64,000 bases of DNA, taken from NCBI RefSeq assembly GCF_024220585.1, contig NZ_JAMXKF010000006.1:312249-376248 (forward strand), given 5' to 3'. Below the pieces are notes generated by a model. The model was not told where the DNA came from and did no database searches. It saw only the letters and a program-made list of their open reading frames with translations. A program made the position numbers and the translations under genes. The stretch comes from Dyadobacter diqingensis. GTDB lineage: Bacteria; Bacteroidota; Bacteroidia; Cytophagales; Spirosomataceae. Of the stretch, positions 10,541 to 18,960 are shown piece after piece (positions within the stretch are counted from its first letter, which is position 1; each line of letters starts with the position of its first letter).

Positions 10541-10576
10541 GCGCTGGTTCATGTTCGCTGCATGACCAGCGTTTTT
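10541..10576. other. Hairpin in the fecR-susC gap
   Basis: An inverted repeat lies in the 175-bp gap between the FecR and SusC genes. Arm CGCTGGTTCATG at 10542-10553 pairs with CATGACCAGCG at 10561-10571, with one bulged base, followed by T5 on the plus strand. Read on the plus strand it looks like an intrinsic terminator, but no plus-strand gene precedes it. On the minus operon transcript it would be an A5-led stem-loop in the susC leader. Its function is unknown. A similar element sits at 29,345. Confidence 0.5.
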
Positions 10577-10623
10577 AGCTGCCGGGTATTATGTTTTCAT
10601 AGATTATGATTTAAGTAAACTGA

Positions 10624-11661
10624 TCAGATCGAATTGGTTGAACATCCCTTTCCGCTTATCTGTATGGACGTCCCGGTTATTTTGTATTTTGTTTTTAAAG
10701 CGGCACAAATAATATCCAGCTGCGTGTAAAGCGGTTGCCCGGCCAGATTCGCGGTTAAAGGACAGTTGCTTATTTTATTGTTTTCGAGGACGATATCAAT
10801 GCCGTAGGAAAGCCGGAGGTTTTCCACCACTTTCGACAGCGGTGTGTTGTAGAATTTGAAACGTGATACAGCGTCAGCACCCGACATGCCGATTAACCTC
10901 GGCTCGGCCACCAATCCTGCCTCAAACTTATGCTGACCTGCAAGGAAAACGGCCTGTTGATTTGGTTTCAAAATGATGTTATCGACCTGTTGCCTGCCAG
11001 CTTTGGGCTTTTCATACACCGCCACCGTCCCAGTAACCACCTCCACTTTGGGGTTCCGGGATGTGCCCGGTGCTTCCACGTAGAAACTGGTCCCGAGCAC
11101 TTTGGTAATAATGTCACCCGAATAAATGAAAAAAGGCTTTTCCGGATTTTTCTCAATATCAAAAAAGGCTTTCCCGGTCAGATGGACCGTGCGTTTATTT
11201 TCGGAAAAATGTTTTGGATACTGTAAAACGGCATCAGGCCATAGCTCGACGGTACTTCCGTCTTCCAGCGCCACCATTTCCGATTTTGAAGAAGTATTTT
11301 TATATTCAACCCAATCACCCTTACCTGTTTCACGGCCAGGCAGCCACGAATTCATACCAAAACGGTCACTTGTCAGAAACCAGCAGATCAGTACCAGAGA
11401 CGCCGCAATACCTGCCCATTTCATCGACCTACCGCCCAACGGCATAACTCTGCTATCCCGCCCGGTTTCCGATGTCTGCATTCTGGCGTGCATTTGTCCC
11501 CAGATTTTCTCTTCCAGTTCCTGCCAGTCTACTTCGTTTTCATCCTGTTGCGGTTTGGTTTCCACCAGGCCAAACCAATATTCCACAAATTTCTTTTCCC
11601 GTGGCGAACACTCGCCACGCTGATATTTTTCCAGTAAATGCGCAAACTTTTTGCGGCTCAT
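10624..11661 (-). CDS. FecR-family anti-sigma factor
   Basis: Inner-membrane protein that holds the ECF sigma factor until the STN domain of the receptor signals. I start it at the ATG at 11,661 (MSRKKFAHLL), because a GTG/TTG-type extension further upstream would add 20 residues with no family match. An N-terminal cytoplasmic region (1-78) precedes one membrane helix (about 82-97). A FecR domain follows (about 115-215, including the ALEDGSTVELWPDA-like block), then a C-terminal DUF4974-like domain (about 265-345). It lies between the sigma and SusC genes. The 188-bp gap from the sigma gene leaves room for its own promoter. Confidence 0.9.
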   Translation of the reverse strand: MSRKKFAHLLEKYQRGECSPREKKFVEYWFGLVETKPQQDENEVDWQELEEKIWGQMHARMQTSETGRDSRVMPLGGRSMKWAGIAASLVLICWFLTSDRFGMNSWLPGRETGKGDWVEYKNTSSKSEMVALEDGSTVELWPDAVLQYPKHFSENKRTVHLTGKAFFDIEKNPEKPFFIYSGDIITKVLGTSFYVEAPGTSRNPKVEVVTGTVAVYEKPKAGRQQVDNIILKPNQQAVFLAGQHKFEAGLVAEPRLIGMSGADAVSRFKFYNTPLSKVVENLRLSYGIDIVLENNKISNCPLTANLAGQPLYTQLDIICAALKTKYKITGTSIQISGKGCSTNSI

Positions 11662-11849
11662 AATTTTCTGCTTTTCTCGGTTTTCAGATGTATAGTCAAA
11701 AAGCAAGAGAGCAGACCGCAAAAATTTTATTTATTATTAAAATATTAATATCAAAATCATCTCAAAATCAAAAATATCATCAAATATTCATATAATGATT
11801 TTAAGGCGTCAGAGCGGTGAAAATGCAGATCAAAGATGTGATGAAAGTG

Positions 11850-12398
11850 TTAGAGGTAATCCTGAAGATAGACGCGCAATCCTTTTACGACCTGGGACAG
11901 GTAGAGCTCAACGGTTCTTTGCGGGATTTTCAGTTTGATCGAAATCTCCTTCGTCGTCAGATGTTCCAAACGGTGGAGTCGAAAAATATGCCGGGAACTA
12001 TCCGGAAATTCATTCAAAAAACCGTCGATCGTATTCATCAGATCGTCCAGATCAAGCTGCTGCTCCGTATTACTGATCAACTCAGCATCTTCATTGTAGG
12101 CATGCAATTCATATTTTTCATGCAGAATCGATACCTTAATATGATTGATACAGGCATAACGCACCGATGTCATTAAATAAGCTTCCAGATTATCAACGCT
12201 CAGATTGTATCTGCGTTCCCAAAGTTTCAAAAACACATCCTGCACAATTCCCTCAACAACAGCCGAATCATCTATTTTCCGGATCGCGATGGCATACAGT
12301 TTTTTCCAGAATCGGGTGTATATTTCCTTAAAAGCCCGCTCATCCCCTTTCGAAAGACGATCGATTAACACTTCATTTGAAGCAGGCTTAAAGTCCAT
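11850..12398 (-). CDS. ECF RNA polymerase sigma factor of the pectin locus
   Basis: Directs RNA polymerase to the promoters of its own polysaccharide locus. Its 182 residues cover only the two core parts: region 2 (about 24-90, with IVQDVFLKLWERR) and region 4 (about 130-180, with the helix-turn-helix LTTKEISIKLKIPQRTVELYLSQ split by a TVE turn). This is the FecI/SigZ-like Bacteroidota type paired with FecR. The ATG at 12,398 gives a normal start. It is the first gene of the minus-strand pectin cluster and is divergent from a sulfatase gene, sharing a 492-bp gap with it. No target promoter motif could be proved. Confidence 0.92.
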   Translation of the reverse strand: MDFKPASNEVLIDRLSKGDERAFKEIYTRFWKKLYAIAIRKIDDSAVVEGIVQDVFLKLWERRYNLSVDNLEAYLMTSVRYACINHIKVSILHEKYELHAYNEDAELISNTEQQLDLDDLMNTIDGFLNEFPDSSRHIFRLHRLEHLTTKEISIKLKIPQRTVELYLSQVVKGLRVYLQDYL

Positions 12399-12890
12399 GG
12401 GTTAAAAATATAATTTAAATGATACGCGTCTCCTTGTTAAGAAAATTGGATTATAAAATGAAACCTATAACGATAGTACAATTTTTACGTATTTAATTAA
12501 TATACATTTCAATAAAGAGACAATCATTCATCGGAATTTTTCTACGCAACCGTTCTCGGCAACGTTGTCAGTTTCATTAAATCCTGATTAATAAAGACAG
12601 AAAAGTCAAAAAATCGACATTTTTAGGCAGGCCTAATTAATAATTTTGCGTCAAAAATTGTATTATTACTATACTATCACACCTATACGCAGCAGTCGGA
12701 AAAAGTCTTATGGAGACCTGTTACATTTCAATCCGTATATTTAAGACGTAAATGTTTTCTCATAGATAACTACCGCCAAACGACAAAACAATCACCAATC
12801 GCATCGGGCATGAATGGTAAAATAATGACAGAAATACAATTGAACTATTTTTCCCGGATCACCATAAATCTTTTGGCAGGAAGATCCGGA
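12399..12890. other. Gap between ECF sigma and sulfatase genes
   Basis: An AT-rich divergent control region with no convincing gene. A TAATTTTG box at 12,641-12,648 fits the Bacteroidota -7 pattern TAnnTTTG on the plus strand, but no TTG lies at the right distance upstream, so it is only a weak promoter candidate. An in-frame ATG at 12,810 could extend the sulfatase by 27 residues, but that stretch lacks signal-peptide character. Confidence 0.5.
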
Positions 12891-14420
12891 ATGAAAAGCA
12901 TGTTAATGACGTTTATCCTTTTCAACTTTGCGGCACAAGGACAGAGCCAGAAAACACCTCCCAACATCGTCATTTTTATGGTCGACGATATGGGCTGGCA
13001 GGATACCTCCGTACCTTTCTGGAATCAGACAACAAACTTCAATAAACGTTACCACACGCCAAACATGGAACGGCTCGCCAAAGAAGGAGTCAAATTTACT
13101 TCCGCATATGCCATGCCCGTGTGTACGCCTTCGCGCGTGAGCCTGCTGACCGGTGTCAACGCAGCCCATCATCGCGTGACCCACTGGACTTCGCCCGACA
13201 AGGACAAAAACACGGATTATCCCGATTCAACACTGAATCCGGTAGACTGGAATATTAACGGTTTCAGCCCTGTCCCGGGCGTTGGGCATACGTATCATGC
13301 GACTTCACTGGCAACGGTTTTATCACAAAATGGTTATTACACCATTCATGCCGGCAAGGCTCATTTTGGGTCTGCGGGAACACCCGGTGCCGATCCCCTG
13401 CAATCAGGTTTTAAGATTAATATAGCCGGAAGTGAAATCGGGCATCCGGCAAGTTATCTCGGAAGCAAAAATTTCGGAAATACCGAGGGCGGTAAACCCA
13501 ACCGCAATGCCGTTCCCGGTTTGCAGGCATATTATCAAACCGACACTTTCCTTACCGATGCCGTAACCATTGAAGCTCTCAAAGCACTGGAAAAACCGGT
13601 AAAAACCAAACAACCGTTCTTCCTGTATCTGGCACATTATGCCATACACGTTCCGCTTGATGCTGACAGACGGTTTATGGAAAGGTATCTCAAAGCTGGT
13701 CTTGACAGCACGGAGGCAAAGTATGCATCGCTGATTGAAGGCATGGATAAAAGTCTGGGTGATGTCCTTGACTATCTCGACAAACAAAACCTGGCAAAAA
13801 ATACGGTGATCGTGTTCATGTCTGATAATGGCGGATTAAGCCTCACACCGCAACGGGGAGGCACTGCCTGGACCCATAATTTACCGCTCAAAGCCGGAAA
13901 AGGGTCCGTCTATGAAGGGGGTATCCGGGAGCCCATGCTTGTTCGCTGGCCGGGTGTTACAAAACCGAATACGGTTGCAGACCAATACGTTATCATCGAG
14001 GATTTCTTCCCGACCGTGCTGGATATCGCCAATATCAAAAATCCGGAAATGATCCAGAAAACAGATGGCCGGAGTTTTCTGCCGATTTTGAAGAATCCGT
14101 CGTGGAAGGATCAGAACCGTGAGTTGGTCTGGCATCATCCTAACAAATGGATCGGTGCCGAAGGTCCTCAAATCCATTTTGCGACCGCTTTCAGAAAAGG
14201 GAACTGGAAACTGATTTACGATTACAGAAAAGGGAAACTGGAATTGTATGATGTTAAAAATGATATCGGGGAAATGAAGAACCTCGCATCTGAGAATCCC
14301 GAAAAAACGAAGGAGCTCGCGAGCCTGCTCACCAAACAGTTAAAGACCTGGCATGCACAATTGCCGGTATTAAAAAAGAATGGAAAGCAGGTTCCCTGGC
14401 CGGATGAAATAAACCAGTAA
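12891..14420 (+). CDS. Secreted S1-family sulfatase
   Basis: Hydrolyses a sulfate ester on a glycan. I chose the ATG at 12,891 (MKSMLMTFILF), which gives a clean signal peptide ending near residue 20; an ATG at 12,810 is possible. The metal-binding VDDMGW lies near residues 31-36. The activation motif C-T-P-S-R, at Cys78, is the Cys form that becomes formylglycine. The HAGKAHFG and FMSDNGG blocks complete the arylsulfatase pattern. No maturase gene (anSME or FGE) is in the window. The gene is divergent from the pectin operon, so a shared substrate is possible but unproved. Confidence 0.92.
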   Translation: MKSMLMTFILFNFAAQGQSQKTPPNIVIFMVDDMGWQDTSVPFWNQTTNFNKRYHTPNMERLAKEGVKFTSAYAMPVCTPSRVSLLTGVNAAHHRVTHWTSPDKDKNTDYPDSTLNPVDWNINGFSPVPGVGHTYHATSLATVLSQNGYYTIHAGKAHFGSAGTPGADPLQSGFKINIAGSEIGHPASYLGSKNFGNTEGGKPNRNAVPGLQAYYQTDTFLTDAVTIEALKALEKPVKTKQPFFLYLAHYAIHVPLDADRRFMERYLKAGLDSTEAKYASLIEGMDKSLGDVLDYLDKQNLAKNTVIVFMSDNGGLSLTPQRGGTAWTHNLPLKAGKGSVYEGGIREPMLVRWPGVTKPNTVADQYVIIEDFFPTVLDIANIKNPEMIQKTDGRSFLPILKNPSWKDQNRELVWHHPNKWIGAEGPQIHFATAFRKGNWKLIYDYRKGKLELYDVKNDIGEMKNLASENPEKTKELASLLTKQLKTWHAQLPVLKKNGKQVPWPDEINQ

Positions 14421-14446
14421 TCACAAGCAACATCACTGGCTTTTTT
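14414..14446 (+). terminator. Weak intrinsic terminator after the sulfatase
   Basis: A 5-bp stem (CCAGT at 14,414, ACTGG at 14,435) with a long loop is followed by CTTTTTTTG. It begins before the sulfatase stop and runs into the end of the convergent DUF2490 gene. The stem is short, so confidence is low. Confidence 0.35.
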
Positions 14447-15167
14447 TGCGCAAATCCAGATTATGAAAGACAAAAACACGCAATACGTTATTGCTGTTGA
14501 AATGATTGCCGGAAGGTAATTGCTGAAACTGATTCATATAACCTACCTGCAAGTTCAGGCCTTTGGTAAACTGATAACCAAGTCCGACGAAAAGCCGATT
14601 CTGGTCAAACATGTTGTAAGTGATCTGTTTGCCGGCATTGATATGAATTTCGTCGTTAAAAGCGAAAAACAGCGTACGGGGTTCGATGAATTCTTTGTTC
14701 AAAGGAACCATCAGATTGAGCAGATAACGGAAACGAAAGTTAAAATTACTGCCGTCCAGCAACTCGTCATTGGCTATTTTTCTGTTAAAACGTTCTTCAA
14801 CCCGTATCCACTGCTGTGTATGTAATCTCTTTTGCCGGCTTGTCCAAAGTACCTGCTGCCACAATCGGTTTTCGGGGCGGACGGTATGCAGACCGGCAGC
14901 TGGAAAACTTCTTGCATAAGCATAACCCACAGTGAAGCGGAGGTGGTCATTGGCAAAATAGGTAACACCCGGGCGAACAATCTGTGTACTCCAACGATCC
15001 AGAAAATCGGTGCGGCGTGCATGTAAATCGAGCCAGACACCCCATTTATCCGAAATTCTTGTTTGATTAAAATAACCCAACCAAACGCCGCTTTGTTTAT
15101 TGACTTGCTTTTGAGCGAAAGCTGGCACCGTAAAAAGGATAAAAAACAGAAGGAGATATTTTCTCAT
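14433..15167 (-). CDS. DUF2490 family outer-membrane beta-barrel protein
   Basis: Function unknown in the family; predicted to form a small outer-membrane barrel. The ATG at 15,167 (MRKYLLLFFILF) starts a signal peptide ending AFA-Q near residue 18, so I prefer it over an upstream in-frame start. The 244-residue product has alternating strands with many Trp/Tyr/Arg (for example RRTDFLDRWSTQIVRPGVTY), typical of DUF2490. It is 23 bp downstream of the chromate transporter gene, the same direction as chrA and the ChrB-AraC gene, so it may be co-transcribed. Any link to chromate is inference from position. Only 12 bp separate its stop from the convergent sulfatase stop. Confidence 0.8.
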   Translation of the reverse strand: MRKYLLLFFILFTVPAFAQKQVNKQSGVWLGYFNQTRISDKWGVWLDLHARRTDFLDRWSTQIVRPGVTYFANDHLRFTVGYAYARSFPAAGLHTVRPENRLWQQVLWTSRQKRLHTQQWIRVEERFNRKIANDELLDGSNFNFRFRYLLNLMVPLNKEFIEPRTLFFAFNDEIHINAGKQITYNMFDQNRLFVGLGYQFTKGLNLQVGYMNQFQQLPSGNHFNSNNVLRVFVFHNLDLRKKSQ

Positions 15168-15190
15168 AGAAATATAAAAATGATACGTTT

Positions 15191-16366
15191 TCAGAAATAA
15201 GTTTTTAATAAAAATCCGACAATTGCCGCACAAAGAATCAGGTAAGGTTCCTGTAATTTCTTAACGTAGATCAGCGCGAGTATCGACACCACGGCAATGA
15301 TCGCGGAAGGAAGGTCAACAATAGCGCGTGTCGCGATCACGAAAACCGATCCAACCAGGGCGCCTACCACAGCTGCGGTGATCCCGTCTACAAATACTTT
15401 GACGCTTTTATTTTTCGCAATTTTCTTAAAATAAGGCGCAGGGAGTACCGTAAATAAATAACAAGGGAAAAACACGCCTGCCGCAGCCACCACCGCTCCC
15501 GCAAAACCCGATACCAGAAAACCGATAAAAGCAACCGTGATTACGACAGGTCCGGGCGTGATCATCGCCACCGCGACTGAATCCAGAAACTGATGCTCAT
15601 TCAGCCAGCCCATCTGATCCACAACACCGGCTTGTAAAAACGGAATAATAGCCAGTCCACTTCCGAAAACGAATGCCCCGGCTTTGGTAAAAAACCATCC
15701 GAGCTGTTCAAGCTGACCTGGCTCATATTGCCAGAAACCTGAACCAGCCAATAAGACAACAGACAAAGTTGTCTGCTTTTTAAACAGCCATTTCGGCGGT
15801 GCCTTCACCACCATATAAATCAGGCCTGAAAAGATAAACAACCATACCTCTTCCCTTTCAGTCAGGCCGGTCACGACCGCCATAACAATAAAGAAAACCC
15901 ATAACAGCCATCGATCTTTCATTGCCTCCTTTTCTAGTTTGCTCACCGATTTAATCGTCAGCTTGTAACAGCTTAACGAAATGATACCGATCACGGCGGA
16001 GCCTACGCCGTAAAAAACAGCTTGCATCCAAAACAACCCACCATAGAGTTTGTAAGCTATTCCTAACAAAACCACCATAATAAATGACGGAAGTACAAAG
16101 GCCAGCCCCGTTAACGTAGCCCCCCATACGCCATGGTGAACATACCCGAGATATATGCCGAGCTGGGCTGCCAGCGGTCCCGGCGCGAGTTGTGCTAATG
16201 CCAGTCCCTCCCGATATTCGTCTTCGCTGATCCATTGGCGTTCTTCAACGAGGTCACGGTGCATATAACCGATCAGAGCGACAGGACCGCCGAAACCCAA
16301 CGTCCCCAGTTTCAGAAAATACTTTACCAGCTCCGACAGGCTGTAATTTGCTTTGGCTATTTCCAT
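15191..16366 (-). CDS. chrA: Chromate transporter, two-domain ChrA type
   Basis: Exports chromate across the inner membrane. The 391-residue protein shows two homologous CHR halves: the first holds LGTLGFGGPVALIGYMHRDL and LAPGPLAAQLG (about 18-75), the second the matching FGSGLAIIPFLQ and ITPGPVVITVAFIG blocks (about 235-290). About ten membrane segments are visible. The ATG at 16,366 puts the first motif at the usual distance. It lies 80 bp downstream of the ChrB-AraC fusion gene and upstream of the DUF2490 gene. The family is clear; chromate as substrate follows from the family and from the ChrB domain next door. Confidence 0.93.
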   Translation of the reverse strand: MEIAKANYSLSELVKYFLKLGTLGFGGPVALIGYMHRDLVEERQWISEDEYREGLALAQLAPGPLAAQLGIYLGYVHHGVWGATLTGLAFVLPSFIMVVLLGIAYKLYGGLFWMQAVFYGVGSAVIGIISLSCYKLTIKSVSKLEKEAMKDRWLLWVFFIVMAVVTGLTEREEVWLFIFSGLIYMVVKAPPKWLFKKQTTLSVVLLAGSGFWQYEPGQLEQLGWFFTKAGAFVFGSGLAIIPFLQAGVVDQMGWLNEHQFLDSVAVAMITPGPVVITVAFIGFLVSGFAGAVVAAAGVFFPCYLFTVLPAPYFKKIAKNKSVKVFVDGITAAVVGALVGSVFVIATRAIVDLPSAIIAVVSILALIYVKKLQEPYLILCAAIVGFLLKTYF

Positions 16367-16446
16367 TTCTTTATCGTCGTTACGGATACAATACTACATG
16401 GATCGCCGACGAAAAAATAGAATGGAAATGACGATTTGTATGTAGT

Positions 16447-17292
16447 TTACTTTTTCAGTAAAGTTTTCCGATAATCGGAAGGATTCTGACCGGTTTGCGC
16501 TTTAAATATTCTTGTAAAATGGCTCTGATCGGAAAAGCCGGTCAGGTAAGCGATTTCGGATAACGTGTGATCGGGGTTGGCAAGCAGATCGACCGCCTTC
16601 TCAATCCGGAGCTTGCGGATGTATTCTCCGAACGAGAGATTGCTGAAATACTTGGAAAATTCCCGCGACACGTACGTTGGATGTATCTGCAATCCTTCTG
16701 ATATTTCTTTCAGACTTAAGCTAAGATTGGTATCGATCTGATCCTGGATGATGGCTTTCAGCTCCTTCGCCCACTTCGGTGTTTTTGCATGCTCCGGCTT
16801 CTGTTTGTCCAGATAGGTATTGAAAACCTGAAGTAATAACTTTTCAGCAGGACTTTGGGTGTGTTTTTGTTTTTGCAAATGTTTTGCCCAGCTGTAAAGC
16901 GCATCATAAATAAGCATACCCTTTTCCAGAAGCTCATGATCATCCGTGATATTGTAAGCAAGTCCGGCAGAAATGGCCCACAAACCCGCTGCCTGACTAG
17001 CCAGAGAATGATCATCCGTATCGGCACCACGGATAATCACGGCCATATCCAGCAAAGCCGGATCCTGTAAATCGTATTTTTCCAGAAAAAAATCAAAGGT
17101 ACAGCGGTCTTCGTAGTGCGAGAATTCCGTATCCGGGATGTCAAAAGGAGTTGCATCCAGTTCCAGCGCTTTCGCCCTGACCTGATCAAATGGGACGAAA
17201 TAGATTTTTGCCTCGGGATCAATAAACCTTCGGATAAGCCATGGACAAGCAATACGGTCAATTTTTGGTCGCTCGCGCGTAATCCAGTTCAT
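16447..17292 (-). CDS. ChrB-type chromate-resistance domain fused to an AraC DNA-binding domain
   Basis: Likely the chromate-responsive regulator of the chrA gene downstream. Residues 1-135 match the ChrB C-terminal domain, with RPKIDRIACPWLIRRFIDP, the block TEFSHYEDRCTFD and the VIIRGADTDD region. Residues about 180-281 form an AraC double helix-turn-helix, with LSLKEISEGLQIHPTYVSREF and the HTLSEIAYLTGFSDQSHFTR block. Classical ChrB uses a different DNA-binding module, so this fusion pairs a metal-related sensor with a different output. A perfect inverted repeat and a -7 box lie 22 bp before the ATG, fitting autoregulation. Sensor function is inferred. Confidence 0.88.
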   Translation of the reverse strand: MNWITRERPKIDRIACPWLIRRFIDPEAKIYFVPFDQVRAKALELDATPFDIPDTEFSHYEDRCTFDFFLEKYDLQDPALLDMAVIIRGADTDDHSLASQAAGLWAISAGLAYNITDDHELLEKGMLIYDALYSWAKHLQKQKHTQSPAEKLLLQVFNTYLDKQKPEHAKTPKWAKELKAIIQDQIDTNLSLSLKEISEGLQIHPTYVSREFSKYFSNLSFGEYIRKLRIEKAVDLLANPDHTLSEIAYLTGFSDQSHFTRIFKAQTGQNPSDYRKTLLKK

Positions 17293-17313
17293 GGTTATTC
17301 AGTTTATATCGGC

Positions 17314-17351
17314 TGTCTTTGTAAATTTTGTTGGGCAAATTTACAAAGACA
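17314..17351 (-). promoter_or_regulatory. Palindromic operator over the chrB-araC promoter
   Basis: A perfect 15-bp inverted repeat: TGTCTTTGTAAATTT (17,314-17,328) and AAATTTACAAAGACA (17,337-17,351), with an 8-nt spacer. On the minus strand it contains a TAAATTTG -7 box (17,336-17,343). A TTG lies 21 nt further upstream (17,365-17,367), close to Bacteroidota promoter spacing. A bound regulator would block or reposition polymerase. The ChrB-AraC protein itself is the obvious candidate, though AraC proteins often prefer direct repeats. Confidence 0.7.
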
Positions 17352-17445
17352 AGTTATATGCAGCCAATGCCTACCCATAAACTTTCGCACTGGAAAATAA
17401 CATACGTTCAACAAAGTGATATCTTGAAACGATTCAATTCAGCAA

Positions 17446-18582
17446 TTACTTATCTTTAGCCGACTGTCGGTCTGATAAGTTCTGTTTTAAATAATAGCGC
17501 TGTACGAAGGCTACCCAGTCTTTCTCGTTCGCGGGTATTCTCACATCTGGTTTAAATCCTATATTGTCAATCCGGAAATCTTTTACCCAGCCATTCCTGC
17601 CCCAGGGTGTCGCCAGGTTGAAGATACCATCACAGAGGTCAAAATTCTGGTCGCTGCCATAGTCCATCACGCCATAAGAATTTGTACCAAAAAGGGTTAC
17701 CTTTTTACTTTGTTTGCCTTCGAAAATATAAAATTCAGTTGAGCTTCCGCTTCTTTTATCCATCAGAAAAGCAATATGCTGCGGATAGCTCTTCGGATCG
17801 ATATCAAAAGAACGAGTAAAATCCTCGCCTGTATTGACCATCTGCCCCGGGTTACTTTTCAATTTCCCCAACAGCTTCCGCGCTCTCTGATAGTAGGAAG
17901 CAGTCGTATCTTTCATCGATTTCACATAACGCTCCATTGAGCGTATGTGTTCATCGCTCGATCTGTAATCCCAGACCGGATAGATGATCGGATTGGTATA
18001 GATTAATTTGGCCATCTCATCGGAGGTACTCGTATTTCCGCCACCATTTCCTCGAAGGTCAAAAATAAGATAAGGCGTTTTAGCCAATAACTCTTTATTT
18101 GCGAGAAGCATACTATCGAGCTTCCCAACTTCCCGCTGATCAAAGGCGGCCAGTTTCAGGTAAATAAAATCTTTGTCAAGCTGTTTAAAAACAACCAGAT
18201 CCTTTTTACTTCTATTGGCATCGGTACTCAAAACCGTTTGCTTGGTTTCCCCCTGCCAAATAATCGCGACGTGACTATCCTTAAAAAAATCTGTATAAGA
18301 TGTTAATATGGCCATACATCGCTCCTGGCTTACTACCGATAGTGCATCACTTTTTAATTTTTTCAACAGCTTTTGATACCTAGGTTTTGTTTCGGCGGTC
18401 ACCTTGTCATCAAATCCGGCATAAATCCGCGTTACCTTATCAATGGCCTCATCTAAGGCTTTCGAACAGGAGCAATCCGCTGAGAGCGATTTTGACTGTT
18501 TGCCAGCGTTTTGGCCATTTGAAATATTACTCAGGCAAACGGCAGCGCACACCACCAAAGGAAGAAGTAGATTTCTGTTCAT
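17446..18582 (-). CDS. Secreted S41-family (tail-specific type) serine protease
   Basis: A periplasmic or surface peptidase of the C-terminal-processing type. I start it at the ATG at 18,582 (MNRNLLLPLVVCAAVCL), which gives a signal peptide ending SNG-Q; the open frame extends 49 codons upstream without any family character. The S41 core holds LIFDLRGNGGGNTSTSDEMA (about 180-200) and the nucleophile block MDKRSGSSTE (about 280), followed by the Lys-containing stretch FEGKQSKKVTLFG. No PDZ domain is visible, which is usual for this short Bacteroidota subgroup. The 378-residue gene is monocistronic by spacing. Its substrate is unknown. Confidence 0.85.
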   Translation of the reverse strand: MNRNLLLPLVVCAAVCLSNISNGQNAGKQSKSLSADCSCSKALDEAIDKVTRIYAGFDDKVTAETKPRYQKLLKKLKSDALSVVSQERCMAILTSYTDFFKDSHVAIIWQGETKQTVLSTDANRSKKDLVVFKQLDKDFIYLKLAAFDQREVGKLDSMLLANKELLAKTPYLIFDLRGNGGGNTSTSDEMAKLIYTNPIIYPVWDYRSSDEHIRSMERYVKSMKDTTASYYQRARKLLGKLKSNPGQMVNTGEDFTRSFDIDPKSYPQHIAFLMDKRSGSSTEFYIFEGKQSKKVTLFGTNSYGVMDYGSDQNFDLCDGIFNLATPWGRNGWVKDFRIDNIGFKPDVRIPANEKDWVAFVQRYYLKQNLSDRQSAKDK

Positions 18583-18960
18583 CAATAGAGAATTTATCAA
18601 GTTAAGTTGTTGATGTAATAAATGGCAGTGTTTCGCTCCCCGAACATAGAAAGACGTGAATAAGTCAAATCTATCCCTGGAAGAGCTGGGTAATTTTTGG
18701 TGTTGCAACTGATTCGCCCAATAAAACACAAAACCCTAACGTGTTTCCCTGAAATACTGTACCAGCGCTTTATTAGCAAGCAATTCGTACCAATCGTTCA
18801 AACCTTTAACTTTTAAAAACGCAATTTTTATACACGAAAATCAATAACTAGTTTCAACAGCATGACGTTGAAATAACTATTTCAATAATTTGTAGCTTTC
18901 AAGAAGGGATTAAAGCTGATTTTTCTAAAAAGAAAAATCAGCTTTATGAGTTTGCAGTCC
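18583..18960. other. Gap between the S41 gene and the paralogue pair
   Basis: 378 bp without a gene that I can support; AT-rich. The only structure seen is the hairpin at 18,912-18,945. Confidence 0.5.
18912..18945 (-). terminator. Perfect 14-bp hairpin after the paralogue pair
   Basis: AAAGCTGATTTTTC (18,912-18,925) and its exact reverse complement (18,932-18,945) enclose a 6-nt loop. It lies 16 bp beyond the stop of the minus-strand gene at 18,961, where a terminator is expected. No clear U-tract follows on the minus strand. Confidence 0.55.

Noticed and set aside
12810..12890. Earlier ATG for the first sulfatase
   Set aside because: The 27 added residues lack signal-peptide character, while the ATG at 12,891 begins a clean one. 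It cannot be excluded.
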